Source of the DNA: CAIKMD01 sp036501365
GTDB taxonomy: Bacteria > Pseudomonadota > Alphaproteobacteria > ATCC43930 > CGMCC-115725
Direction: 5' to 3'
Assembly: GCA_036501365.1 (NCBI GenBank)
Contig: DASYAL010000002.1
Span: 1-64,000 of the forward strand
Length of the DNA stretch: 64,000 bases
Under the pieces are notes generated by a model, which did not search any database, was not told the origin of the DNA, and saw nothing but the letters and a program-made list of their open reading frames with translations. Positions 44,140-53,252 of this stretch are shown here, piece by piece. The number at the start of each line of letters is the position of its first letter. Position 1 is the first letter of the stretch. The translations under genes were made by a program, and so were the position numbers.

Positions 44140-44837
44140 GACGCGGGCCACGCCTCGGCGGGCCCTGCCGGGGTCAGCAATTCCGGCTCGTCGGCACGCG
44201 CCGAATTTGCCGCGCGGTCGATCGGCGCTACCTGCAGCCAATCGTCGGGCGCCGGCGCCAGCAGACCACGAACGCTTTCGGCCGCGGCGTCCGGATCGAG
44301 CCAAGCCGCATAGCTCTCCGGCGGCAGCACCGCCGGCATGCGGTGATGGAAGCCGCGCAGGAAATCGTTGGTTTCCGTCGTGATGATGGTGAAACTGTCG
44401 CGCGCGGTGGCAGGATCGTGACGCGGTCCCCACCGCTCCCACAATCCCGCAAACGCAAACGGCGCGCCGTCGCACCGCGTCACCAGATAGGGCTGCTTCG
44501 ATGCATCGCCCTCGCGCCACTGGAAGTAGCCGTCGGCCGGCACGAGGCAGCGACGGCGCTGAAAGGCGCCCCGGAACGCCGGCTTTTCCATCAGCGTCTC
44601 GGCGCGCGCGTTGATCAGCGGCGGCCCGGATTTCGGATCATCGGCCCAAGGCGGCACGAAGCCCCAGCGCAGCGCGGCGAGGCTGCGCTCGCCCGCCGGC
44701 GCGCGGCGCTGCCGGATCACCGGCACCTCTTGCGTCGGCGCGATGTTGTAACGCGGCGCAAGATTGGGCCGCTCGATGAAGCCGAACAGCCGCGCCAGTT
44801 CCTCGAGCGCCGTCTTCAACACATAGCGACCGCACAT
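44136..44837 (-). CDS. yedK: SOS response-associated peptidase (YedK/HMCES family)
   Basis: A 233-residue DNA-protein cross-linking enzyme that protects abasic sites in single-stranded DNA. The N-terminal MCGRYVLK supplies the catalytic Cys2 after Met removal, so the ATG at 44837 is decisive; a longer frame starting at 44855 would bury the nucleophile. Other SRAP motifs are PRYNIAPTQEVPVIR, FVPPWADDP, INARAETLMEKPAFR and RRCLVPADGYFQW. The HMP loop near residue 160 (HHRMPAVLPPE) supplies the active-site His. Confidence 0.92.
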   Translation of the reverse strand: MCGRYVLKTALEELARLFGFIERPNLAPRYNIAPTQEVPVIRQRRAPAGERSLAALRWGFVPPWADDPKSGPPLINARAETLMEKPAFRGAFQRRRCLVPADGYFQWREGDASKQPYLVTRCDGAPFAFAGLWERWGPRHDPATARDSFTIITTETNDFLRGFHHRMPAVLPPESYAAWLDPDAAAESVRGLLAPAPDDWLQVAPIDRAANSARADEPELLTPAGPAEAWPAS

Positions 44838-44871
44838 CGCCTTCGTCCCCCGCAATCGCTATGTTAGCGCA

Positions 44872-45635
<764 letters not shown>

Positions 45636-45639
<4 letters not shown>

Positions 45640-46277
45640 GCGGCGCAGCGCTGCAGCACTTCTTCGGCCAGCGCCTTGATCTCCCGCGCGGCCGTGCTCG
45701 ACGGCTCGTACTCCAGAATTCCCTGCCCCTCGTTGATCGCGGCGGCCAGCGCGACCCGGTTGCCGATCTGCGTCTTGGCGAGCGGCACGTCGAGCGCGGC
45801 GAAGGCCTCAAGGAGGGCCCCGGTCAGTTTCGCGCGCGACGGCACGCGGTTGAGCACCAGCAACGCCGGTGTCTTCTCAGCGCGGGCGAGCTCGAGGATC
45901 GGCCGGGTCGCCCAGAGATCGATCGGCGACGGTTGCACCGGCACCAACACGAGCCGGCCGGCGCGCACCGCGATACGCGCCTCGGTTTCGGCGTGTGGCG
46001 GGCTGTCGATCAGCACGATGTCGTGGTCGCGCACCTGGCGCTCGACCTCGCCGGCGACTCGCCAGCCCGACACCGCGGTGGCTTCGACCGGCGTACTACC
46101 GGCGCCGGAACGCTCATGACGCAGCCGGAACCAGCTCGAAAGACTCGCTTGCGGATCGATATCGATAATCGCGACGCGCTTACCGGCGACCGCCCAGGCG
46201 AGCGCAAGGTGGATCGCCAGCGTCGTCTTGCCGGCACCGCCCTTCTGCTGCGCAACGGTGATGATCATGCCCGGCAT
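45636..46277 (-). CDS. ParA/MinD-family ATPase, solitary
   Basis: A 213-residue ParA-type P-loop ATPase. The deviant Walker A is QQKGGAGKTTLAIHLA (about residues 10-25), the Walker A' region is IIDIDPQASLSSWF, and Walker B lies in DIVLIDSPPHAE. The short length without an N-terminal DNA-binding extension matches the small ParA-like proteins used for protein or organelle positioning. No parB, parS or chemotaxis gene is adjacent, so a chromosome-segregation role is not supported. An alternative start is the ATG at 46268. It is divergent from tsaC. Confidence 0.85.
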
Positions 46278-46344
46278 GTTTGCCTCCAGCCGCTCATCGA
46301 GCCTATATCGTGACGATGTCCGGCAATAGGAATGCCTCTTTTCC

Positions 46345-47286
46345 GTGACGATTCGCCTCGCGCCTTCCGACCTCGACCGTGCCGCGGCGCTGCTCCGCGC
46401 CGGCGACCTGGTCGCCTTTCCGACCGAGACGGTCTATGGCCTCGGCGGCGATGCGACCCGCGATGAGGCGGTTGCGGCGATCTTCAGCACTAAGGGAAGA
46501 CCGCACTTCAACCCACTGATTATTCATCTTTCACACGCCGAGCTGGCCGAGCGATTGGTTATGATCGATGGCCGCGCGGCGCTCTTGATGCAACGCTTTT
46601 GGCCGGGACCGCTAAGCCTGGTCCTGCGCCGTGCGCCAGGCTGTCCGGTCTCGCTCCTGGCGAGTGCCGGGCTCGATACGGTCGCCCTGCGCGTGCCAGC
46701 GCATCCTGTGACCCAGGAATTGCTGCGTCTGGTCGATCGCCCGATAGCCGCGCCAAGCGCCAACCGCTCGGGTCGGGTCAGTCCGACCACAGCCGACCAT
46801 GTCCTAAGCGAGCTCGACGGGCAGATCGCCGCCGTGCTCGATGGCGGGCCCTGCCGCGTTGGCGTCGAATCGACCGTGATCGACCTGAGCGGCAAGACCC
46901 CGCTGCTGCTTCGGCCCGGCGGCGTCGCGACCGAAGACATCGAGGCGCTGCTCGGCCCGCTTTCCACGCCGCAGTCAGGCGACGCGCCGCGCGCGCCCGG
47001 CATGCTCGCGAGCCATTACGCGCCGAACCTGCCGCTGCGGCTCGAGGCGCGCACCGTCGCACCCGGCGAGGCATTGCTCGCCTTCGGCGCCGATGCGCCT
47101 GCGGGCGCGGCGGAGACCCGCTGGCTCAGCAAAACTGGGAATCTCGACGAAGCCGCCGCCGGTCTTTTTGCCCAGCTGCGCGCGCTCGATCGGGCGGAAT
47201 TCACCGCGATTGCGGTTATGCCGATTCCCGAGCACGGACTCGGGCGCGCCATCAACGACCGGCTGCGCCGCGCCGCCGCCCGCTGA
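46345..47286 (+). CDS. tsaC: L-threonylcarbamoyladenylate synthase (Sua5/YrdC type)
   Basis: A 313-residue enzyme making threonylcarbamoyl-AMP for the t6A37 modification of tRNAs. It starts with GTG at 46345. The YrdC domain (about 1-200) includes LLRAGDLVAFPTETVYGLG, KGRPHFNPLIIH and APSANRSGRVSPTTADHV. The C-terminal Sua5 domain (about 200-313, after PGMLASHYAP) makes it a long Sua5-type protein. It opens a run of four co-directional genes ending at 51848 with small gaps. Confidence 0.93.
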   Translation: MTIRLAPSDLDRAAALLRAGDLVAFPTETVYGLGGDATRDEAVAAIFSTKGRPHFNPLIIHLSHAELAERLVMIDGRAALLMQRFWPGPLSLVLRRAPGCPVSLLASAGLDTVALRVPAHPVTQELLRLVDRPIAAPSANRSGRVSPTTADHVLSELDGQIAAVLDGGPCRVGVESTVIDLSGKTPLLLRPGGVATEDIEALLGPLSTPQSGDAPRAPGMLASHYAPNLPLRLEARTVAPGEALLAFGADAPAGAAETRWLSKTGNLDEAAAGLFAQLRALDRAEFTAIAVMPIPEHGLGRAINDRLRRAAAR

Positions 47287-47330
47287 AGCCCTTGCCCGGC
47301 CGCCGGCCGAGGATTAGATGCAGGGGCCAA

Positions 47331-48752
47331 ATGACGACCACATCCGACGCGCTTGCCCGCCTGCGCGAGCTTCTCGGCGAGAAAGGCTTCATCGCCGACA
47401 CGGCGGCGATGGAGCCTTATCTGCGCGAGGAGCGCGGCAGCTATCACGGCGCCGCCAAGGCGGTGCTGCGGCCAGCCTCGACTGAAGAAGTCGCCGCCAT
47501 CGTGAAGCTCTGCGCCGAAGCGAAGCTGCCGATCTTCCCGCAAGGCGGCAATACCGGCCTGGCCGGCGGCGCGGTGCCATGGGAAGACGGCAACGGTGTC
47601 GTCTTGAGCCTGTCGCGCATGAATCGCATACGCGAGGTCGAGCCGATCGATTTTTCGATCACCGTCGAGGCCGGCGTCATCCTTGCCGAAGTTCAGAAAG
47701 CCGCCGAAGCCGCCGACCGGCTCTTTCCCTTGAGCCTCGGCGCCGAAGGCACGTGCCAGATCGGCGGCAACATCTCGACCAATGCCGGCGGCATCGCGGT
47801 TCTGCGCTACGGCAACACTCGCTCGCTGGTGCTGGGGCTCGAGGTGGTGCTGCCGGACGGTCGCGTGTGGCACGGCCTGCGCGCGCTGCGGAAAGACAAC
47901 ACCGGCTACGACCTGAAGCAGCTCTTCATCGGCGGCGAAGGCACGCTCGGCATCATTACCGCCGCGACCTTGCGGCTTTTCCCGCTGCCGAAATCGGTCG
48001 AGACCGCTTTCTTGGGCCTCGCCCGCGTCGAGGATGCGATGGCGTTGTTCTCGCGCGCCCGCAAGGCGAGCGGCGACCAGCTGACGGCGTTCGAGCTGAT
48101 CTCGCGCTTCGGCGTCGATATGGCAGTCAAGCATATCGCCGGCGTCACCGATCCGCTGCCGACGAAATTTCCCTGGTATGTCCTGCTCGAAGTGTCGTCG
48201 AGCGAGACGCAAAGCGGATTGCTCGAGACGCTCGAGCGGTTTCTCTCCGAAAGCCTGGAAGCGGGCCTCGTCAAGGACGGCGTCATCGCCAAGAGCGGCC
48301 CGCAGGCGCGCGATCTCTGGCGCATCCGCGAAGGCCTGGTCGAGGCGCAGAAATTCGAAGGCGGCAGCATCAAGCACGATATTTCGGTGCCGGTCAGCAG
48401 GGTCGCCGAATTCATCACTCGCGCCCATGCCGCGATCGCCGAGCGCCTGCCGGGCATCCGGCCCAACGCTTTCGGCCATGTCGGCGACGGCAACATCCAT
48501 TACAACATCCATCAGCCCGAACGCGCCGACAAAGCCGTGTTCCTCGCGCGTCAGGCCGAGTTCAACCGCATCGTCCACGACATCGCCGTTGGGCTCAACG
48601 GCTCGATCAGCGCCGAGCACGGCATCGGCCGCCTCAAGGTCGGCGAGCTCGCGCATTACAAAGCACCGCTCGAGATCGAGCTGATGCGTCGCGTGAAGCA
48701 CGCGCTCGATCCCGACGGCATCATGAATCCCGGCAAGATCCTGGCGCCGTGA
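47331..48752 (+). CDS. FAD-binding oxidoreductase, GlcD-like (2-hydroxyacid dehydrogenase)
   Basis: A 473-residue flavoprotein of the PCMH/VAO type. The FAD-binding domain shows EEVAAIVKLCAEAKLPIFPQ and GGNTGLAGGAVPW (residues about 65-77), then GAEGTCQIGGNISTNAGG. The C-terminal FAD-linked oxidase cap has AFGHVGDGNIHYN and NGSISAEHGIGRLK, typical of GlcD and D-lactate/D-2-hydroxyglutarate dehydrogenases. The substrate is a 2-hydroxyacid of unknown identity. The long frame from 46599 is a shadow of tsaC; the real start is ATG 47331. Its last bases overlap the GTG start of the acyl-CoA dehydrogenase gene. Confidence 0.88.
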   Translation: MTTTSDALARLRELLGEKGFIADTAAMEPYLREERGSYHGAAKAVLRPASTEEVAAIVKLCAEAKLPIFPQGGNTGLAGGAVPWEDGNGVVLSLSRMNRIREVEPIDFSITVEAGVILAEVQKAAEAADRLFPLSLGAEGTCQIGGNISTNAGGIAVLRYGNTRSLVLGLEVVLPDGRVWHGLRALRKDNTGYDLKQLFIGGEGTLGIITAATLRLFPLPKSVETAFLGLARVEDAMALFSRARKASGDQLTAFELISRFGVDMAVKHIAGVTDPLPTKFPWYVLLEVSSSETQSGLLETLERFLSESLEAGLVKDGVIAKSGPQARDLWRIREGLVEAQKFEGGSIKHDISVPVSRVAEFITRAHAAIAERLPGIRPNAFGHVGDGNIHYNIHQPERADKAVFLARQAEFNRIVHDIAVGLNGSISAEHGIGRLKVGELAHYKAPLEIELMRRVKHALDPDGIMNPGKILAP

Positions 48753-50542
48753 GCGGCTATGCGGCGCCGCTCGCGGAGATGCGCTTCGCGCTCGACGCGA
48801 TCGCGGGCCTCGGCGAGATCGCGGCACTGCCGGGCTGCGAGGCGGCCGCCGCGCCCGAGACGGTCGACGCGATCCTCGAGGAGGCGGCCAAATTCGCCAG
48901 CGAGGTGTTGGCGCCGCTCAATCCCGTCGGCGATCGTGAGCGAGCGCGGCTCGACAACGGGATGGTGCGCCTGCCGACCGGCTTCGCGGCGGCTTACGAC
49001 GCTTTCGTCGCCGGCGGCTGGAACGGTTTGGCGCTGCCCGAAGCGGCAGGCGGCCAGGGCCTGCCGCTCGCGCTCGGCATCGCGGTGCTCGAGATGTGGA
49101 CCAGCGCCAATCTCGCCTTCTCGCTCTGCCCGATCCTGACCCAGGCCACCGCCGAACTGCTGATCGCCCATGGCTCCGCCGAGCAGCGCCGGCTCTATCT
49201 CGACAAGCTGGTACGCGGCGAATGGGCCGGCACGATGAATTTGACCGAGCCGCAGGCCGGCTCCGACCTCGGCGCGGTGCGCATGCGCGCGGTAAAAGAC
49301 GGCGATCATTACCGTCTGACCGGGCAGAAGATTTTCATTACCTATGGCGAGCATGACCTCGCCCCCAACATCATCCATGCCGTTCTGGCGCGCACGCCTG
49401 ATACTCTGCCCGGCAGCAAGGGCCTGTCGCTGTTCCTGGTGCCGAAATTCCTGGGCGGCGCCGACGGCGATCCCGGCGCACGCAACGACATCCGCTGCTT
49501 GAAACTCGAGGACAAGCTCGGCATCCATGCGAGCCCGACCTGTGTGCTCTCCTATGGCGATAATGGCGGGGCGATCGGCACGCTGATCGGCGAAGAGGGC
49601 CGCGGCATCGAATACATGTTCCTGATGATGAATGGCGCGCGCTTGAATGTCGGGCTGCAAGGCACCGCTATCGCCGAACGCGCCTATCAGCAAGCGCGCG
49701 ATTATGCGCTGAGCCGCATCCAGGGCCGACCGATCGCGGCAAAGAATGGACAGGCGGCGCCGATTGCGCACCACCCCGACGTCCGGCGCATGCTCTTGGC
49801 GATGCGCAGCGATGCCGAGGCGACGCGCGCACTGCTCTATTACACCGCCGGCACGATCGATCGCGCGCGGCACGATCGCGATGGGGAGGCGCGCGCGCAG
49901 CATCAGGCACGCGCCGACCTGCTGATCCCGATCGCCAAGGCCTGGAGCACCGAGCGCGGCTTCGAGGCCGCATCCACCGGCATCCAGGTGCATGGCGGTA
50001 TGGGCTATATCGAGGAAACCGGCGCGGCCCAGTATCTGCGCGACGCGCGGATCGCGCTGATCTATGAAGGCACCAACGGCATCCAAGCCAACGACCTTTT
50101 GACCCGCAAGCTGGCGCGCGACGGCGGCGCGGCGATGCGCGCGCTGATCGCCGAGATGCGCGCGCTCGATGCCGAGCTTGCCGCGGAATCGGAAGGAGCG
50201 CTGGCTGCGCTACGGCCGCATCTACGCGACGGCATCGGCGCGCTTGCGACCGCCAGCGAGAGCTTGCTCGCCGCCTATCGCGCCAAGCCCGAGCGCGCAC
50301 TCGCCGGCGCAATGCCTTATCTGCGGCTCTTCGGCTTGGTAACAGCGGGCTGGCTGATGGCGAAAGCCGCGCTGGCTGCTTGGCAGCGCCGCGCGCAAAA
50401 TGAGGCCGCGCGCGAATTCTGCGCGGCCAAGCTCGTTACCACCCGCTTCTTCGCCGAACAAAGCCTGACAACAGCGCCAGGGCTGCTGCCGGCGATCGTG
50501 GGCGGCGAGACGGTGATGAATCTCGGTCCCGATCTGTTGTGA
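48749..50542 (+). CDS. Acyl-CoA dehydrogenase, DmdC-like long form
   Basis: A 597-residue flavin-dependent acyl-CoA dehydrogenase beginning with GTG (overlap GTGA with the previous stop). The long length and N-terminal extension match the DmdC-type group (3-methylmercaptopropionyl-CoA dehydrogenase), but long-chain or unknown acyl substrates also occur. The FAD-binding stretch MNLTEPQAGSDLGAVRM is at about 164-180. IQVHGGMGYIEETGAAQYLRD near residue 411 is the usual C-terminal motif containing the Glu/Asp base region. The GlcD-like and PEP-mutase-family genes flank it without gaps, suggesting an organic-acid pathway. Confidence 0.87.
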   Translation: MSGYAAPLAEMRFALDAIAGLGEIAALPGCEAAAAPETVDAILEEAAKFASEVLAPLNPVGDRERARLDNGMVRLPTGFAAAYDAFVAGGWNGLALPEAAGGQGLPLALGIAVLEMWTSANLAFSLCPILTQATAELLIAHGSAEQRRLYLDKLVRGEWAGTMNLTEPQAGSDLGAVRMRAVKDGDHYRLTGQKIFITYGEHDLAPNIIHAVLARTPDTLPGSKGLSLFLVPKFLGGADGDPGARNDIRCLKLEDKLGIHASPTCVLSYGDNGGAIGTLIGEEGRGIEYMFLMMNGARLNVGLQGTAIAERAYQQARDYALSRIQGRPIAAKNGQAAPIAHHPDVRRMLLAMRSDAEATRALLYYTAGTIDRARHDRDGEARAQHQARADLLIPIAKAWSTERGFEAASTGIQVHGGMGYIEETGAAQYLRDARIALIYEGTNGIQANDLLTRKLARDGGAAMRALIAEMRALDAELAAESEGALAALRPHLRDGIGALATASESLLAAYRAKPERALAGAMPYLRLFGLVTAGWLMAKAALAAWQRRAQNEAAREFCAAKLVTTRFFAEQSLTTAPGLLPAIVGGETVMNLGPDLL

Positions 50543-50546
50543 GGGG

Positions 50547-51395
50547 ATGATGGAGAAGAACGAGCAACGTCGGCGCGCGGAGACATTTCGCGCACTGCAT
50601 CGCGCACCGCCCGCCCTGTTGCTCCCCAACGCCTGGGATGCGCTGAGCGCTGGCATTTTCGCAAAGGCGGGTTATCCCGCGATCGCGACCACCAGCGGCG
50701 GCCTCGCCTGGGCACTTGGCTTTGCCGACGGCGAACAGGCGCCCTGGCCCGAGGTCGTTGCCGCGACGGCACGGATCGTCGCCGCGGTCGGTGTTCCGGT
50801 CACCGCCGATATCGAGGCGGGCTATGGCGAGACGCCCGACGAAGTCGCGCGCCACGTCGTCGAGATCGCACGAGCAGGCGCTGTCGGCGTCAATCTCGAA
50901 GACGGCGCCGCGCGTTTGCCCGGCGGCTTGCGGCCGGCCGAGGACGCGGCGGCGCGCATTCGTGCCGCGCGGCAGGCGGTCACCGAAGCGGGGCTCGACC
51001 TCGTGATCAACGCCCGGATCGATGTCTTTCTCCACGGTACGGGCGATGCGGCCGCGCGGCTCGATGAAGCGGTTCGGCGCGGCAAGGCCTATCTCGCGGC
51101 CGGCGCCGATTGCCTCTATCCCTTCGGCTTGATCGATCTCGACATCATCGCGAAGCTGACGCGCGCGCTCGGCGCGCCGGTGAACATTGTCGGCCGCGCC
51201 GGCACGCCGCCGCTGGCGGCGCTCGAGAAAGCCGGCGTCGCCCGCGTCTCGATCGCCGCGGGCGGGACGCTGGTCGCCATGTCCACGCTCCAGCTTTTGG
51301 CGACGGAATTGCGGGCCAAGGGCGATTTCGGCATGCTGAACCACCCAATGACCCGCGCGGAAGCGCAGCAGCTCTTTGCCAAACCGAAAGGCTGA
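50547..51395 (+). CDS. Isocitrate lyase/PEP mutase superfamily protein
   Basis: A 282-residue TIM-barrel enzyme. The PEP-mutase-family pattern is clear: NAWDALSAGIFAKAGYPAIA, then ADIEAGYGETPDEVARHV with the Mg-ligand acidic residues, VNLEDGA and VINARIDVFL. Members include PEP mutase, 2-methylisocitrate lyase, oxaloacetate hydrolase and carboxyphosphonoenolpyruvate mutase. The lyase KKCGH catalytic loop is not present, so classical isocitrate or methylisocitrate lyase activity is unlikely. Only four bases separate it from the acyl-CoA dehydrogenase. The true reaction is unassigned. Confidence 0.8.
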   Translation: MMEKNEQRRRAETFRALHRAPPALLLPNAWDALSAGIFAKAGYPAIATTSGGLAWALGFADGEQAPWPEVVAATARIVAAVGVPVTADIEAGYGETPDEVARHVVEIARAGAVGVNLEDGAARLPGGLRPAEDAAARIRAARQAVTEAGLDLVINARIDVFLHGTGDAAARLDEAVRRGKAYLAAGADCLYPFGLIDLDIIAKLTRALGAPVNIVGRAGTPPLAALEKAGVARVSIAAGGTLVAMSTLQLLATELRAKGDFGMLNHPMTRAEAQQLFAKPKG

Positions 51396-51400
51396 CCGCC

Positions 51401-51848
51401 ATGAAAGCTCGGATGGATTACCGGAACGCATCCCCCGAAGGAGCGAAAGCCCTTGGCGCGCTGCACGCTTTCGTTCACCGCTGCGGGCTCGAGCCGAGCC
51501 TGCTCGAACTCGTCAAGCTGCGCGCATTGTATCGATATGCATACGAAGGAACTGCGCGCCGCCGGTGAGAGCGAGCAACGGCTTTATCTGCTCGACGCTT
51601 GGCGCGAAGCGCCGATCTACAGCAAACGCGAGCGCGCAGCATTGGCTTGGACCGAGGCGGTGACGCTCGTCGCCGACAGCCATGTGCCGGAAGAGGCCTA
51701 TGAGACGGTCCGCGCGCAGTTCACCGAGGTGGAACTGGCCAATCTGACGCTCGCCATTGTCGCCATCAACGGCGCTAACCGGCTGAACATCGCCTTTCGG
51801 ACAGTGGCGGGAAGCTATCAGCCGGCGGTGCGGCGCGCGGCCGAATAG
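51401..51848 (+). pseudogene. Broken AhpD/carboxymuconolactone-decarboxylase family gene
   Basis: Two frames together resemble one AhpD-like protein. The first runs from ATG 51401 (MDYRNASPEGAKALGALHAF ... LVKLRA) and fails at about 51526 into a stop at 51568. The second resumes as CAHCIDMHTKELRAAGE and continues in the family pattern to 51848. The family normally has SQINGC between the two, followed by AxC. The lost segment is best explained as 23 bases removed between two TGCGCGCA copies, leaving one copy (51519-51526). The CAHC active-site motif survives in the second frame. As it stands no intact protein is encoded. Confidence 0.85.
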
Positions 51849-51854
51849 CGGCGC

Positions 51855-52487
51855 TTATGAGGTTGCCGGCTTCTCGTTCACACAGCGCAGCAGCCGCCAA
51901 TAGCCGAAGAGATTGCTCGGCTTGATCTCGCGCACGGAAAGCTTGCTGACCTCGAGGAAATTTGTGAGCGAGAAATCGGCATGGAACCCGATGAAGGCGG
52001 CAAGCGGCGCCAGCGCCTTTTCCACCGCCCACATGATGCCGTTGTCGCTGGCGAAGTGGTTGACGAGGACGATCGTCCCGCCGGGCCGGCAAACACGCCG
52101 GATCTCGGCGGCAAAGCGCGCCGGGTTGGGCACCACCGACGCGACATAGAGGCCGAGCACCGCGTCGAAGCTGTTATCGGCAAAGTCCATCTTCTCGGCG
52201 TCCATCACCGAGAGCGCCTTGACGTTCTTGAGGCCGAGACGATCGACGCGGCGCCGCGCCTTGGCCAGCATCTCAGCGGATACGTCGATGCCGGTCACCT
52301 CGGAATCGGTGCGGAAGAACGGCAGCGAGAGCCCGGTACCGACCCCGACTTCGAGGATGCGCTGCCCCGGAAGCGCGTTGGCGATCTGGACCGCGTCCTT
52401 GCGGCCGAGATGGAAAACCGGCCCAAAGACCACATCGTAGGACCCCGAAAACAGCCGGTAGGTCCTGATCGTATCCTGCAGATCCAT
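51855..52487 (-). CDS. pmtA: Phosphatidylethanolamine N-methyltransferase, PmtA-like
   Basis: A 210-residue SAM methyltransferase resembling the Rhodobacter-type PmtA, which methylates phosphatidylethanolamine to phosphatidylcholine at the membrane. Family marks are YRLFSGSYDVVFGPVF near the start, motif I ILEVGVGTGLSLPFF (about 44-58), the VTGIDVSAEML segment, and the later FDAVLGLYVASVVPNPAR and GGTIVLVNHF. The C-terminus is shorter than in long PmtA forms. Other lipid or quinone methyltransferases of the same group are possible. It runs convergent to the broken CMD gene. Confidence 0.7.
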   Translation of the reverse strand: MDLQDTIRTYRLFSGSYDVVFGPVFHLGRKDAVQIANALPGQRILEVGVGTGLSLPFFRTDSEVTGIDVSAEMLAKARRRVDRLGLKNVKALSVMDAEKMDFADNSFDAVLGLYVASVVPNPARFAAEIRRVCRPGGTIVLVNHFASDNGIMWAVEKALAPLAAFIGFHADFSLTNFLEVSKLSVREIKPSNLFGYWRLLRCVNEKPATS

Positions 52488-52587
52488 ACTTGCTTTCTAC
52501 TCGTTGGCCAGCGGCGGTATTACCTTACCACGCCCGACACGGTGCGCTAGTTCCGCAGCCGGAGCTCATTTTGGGAGAAAATGCAGG

Positions 52588-53187
52588 TCAGAGCAGGACA
52601 ACGCGATCGGCTTCGAGGCCCTTGCGGCCATCGACGACATCGACCCGCACGCGCTGCCCGGGTCCCAGCGTCTGGACGCCGCTGCGGCGCAAGGCAGTGA
52701 TGTGCACGAAAATGTCTTTGCCGCCGCCGTCTGGCGAAATGAAGCCGTAGCCCTTGTCAGGCTCGAACCACTTCACGGCGCCGTCCATGCTCTGCGCGGG
52801 ACCGCGCGGCGCGGCGCCATCCTGACGGTAGCCGCGGCTGCCGCCTTGATCTCGACCGAAACCGCCGCCTTGGCCGTAGCCGCCGCCTTGGCCGTAGCCG
52901 CCGGTAGCGGGCGCGGCCGTACTGTTGTCGACGTTCAGCACATTGACGACAAGCGGACCTTTGGCGCCGGCACCCACCTCGCAGGTGACCGATGCGCCCT
53001 CGCGAATATCGTCATATCCCGCACGGCGAAGGATCGCCATCGGGAGGAACGCATCCGGACTGCCATCGGAAAGCGTAACGAAGCCGAAGCCCTTTGCGGC
53101 GTTAAACCATTTTACCTTGGCCTCGACGCGGCGACCTGTCTGAGGCTCATCATTCCGGAAAAACCCCGGACGGCGGTGGTCGTACAT
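52588..53187 (-). CDS. Cold-shock protein with two cold-shock domains
   Basis: A 199-residue protein with two OB-fold cold-shock domains joined by a Gly-rich linker. Domain 1 (about 20-88) reads KVKWFNAAKGFGFVTL with RNP-like aromatic residues. The linker (about 92-132) carries GYGQGG repeats and is flexible. Domain 2 (about 135-198) reads GAVKWFEPDKGYGFISP and IFVHITALRRSG, with the usual surface Phe and His that stack on RNA. Double-domain Csps are typical of alphaproteobacteria. Only 65 bases separate its start from the stop of the FAH-family gene upstream, and GGGGATCC precedes the ATG. Confidence 0.92.
   Translation of the reverse strand: MYDHRRPGFFRNDEPQTGRRVEAKVKWFNAAKGFGFVTLSDGSPDAFLPMAILRRAGYDDIREGASVTCEVGAGAKGPLVVNVLNVDNSTAAPATGGYGQGGGYGQGGGFGRDQGGSRGYRQDGAAPRGPAQSMDGAVKWFEPDKGYGFISPDGGGKDIFVHITALRRSGVQTLGPGQRVRVDVVDGRKGLEADRVVLL
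52864..52899 (-). repeat. Two perfect 18-bp tandem repeats in the cold-shock linker
   Basis: Two copies of an 18-base unit (plus-strand GCCGCCTTGGCCGTAGCC) encode the GYGQGG linker units. A further partial unit lies beside them. Copy-number change would alter linker length in steps of six residues. Confidence 0.8.
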
Positions 53188-53252
53188 GGATCCCCTTGCG
53201 CGCAGACGTAACGAATCAGAATAACGCGAATTTAATTCTTACGCCACAGCCA

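Noticed and set aside
47579..48750. The GlcD-like and acyl-CoA dehydrogenase genes as one long fused protein
   Set aside because: The single frame from 47579 is out of phase with the GlcD motifs. The true acyl-CoA dehydrogenase begins at GTG 48749.
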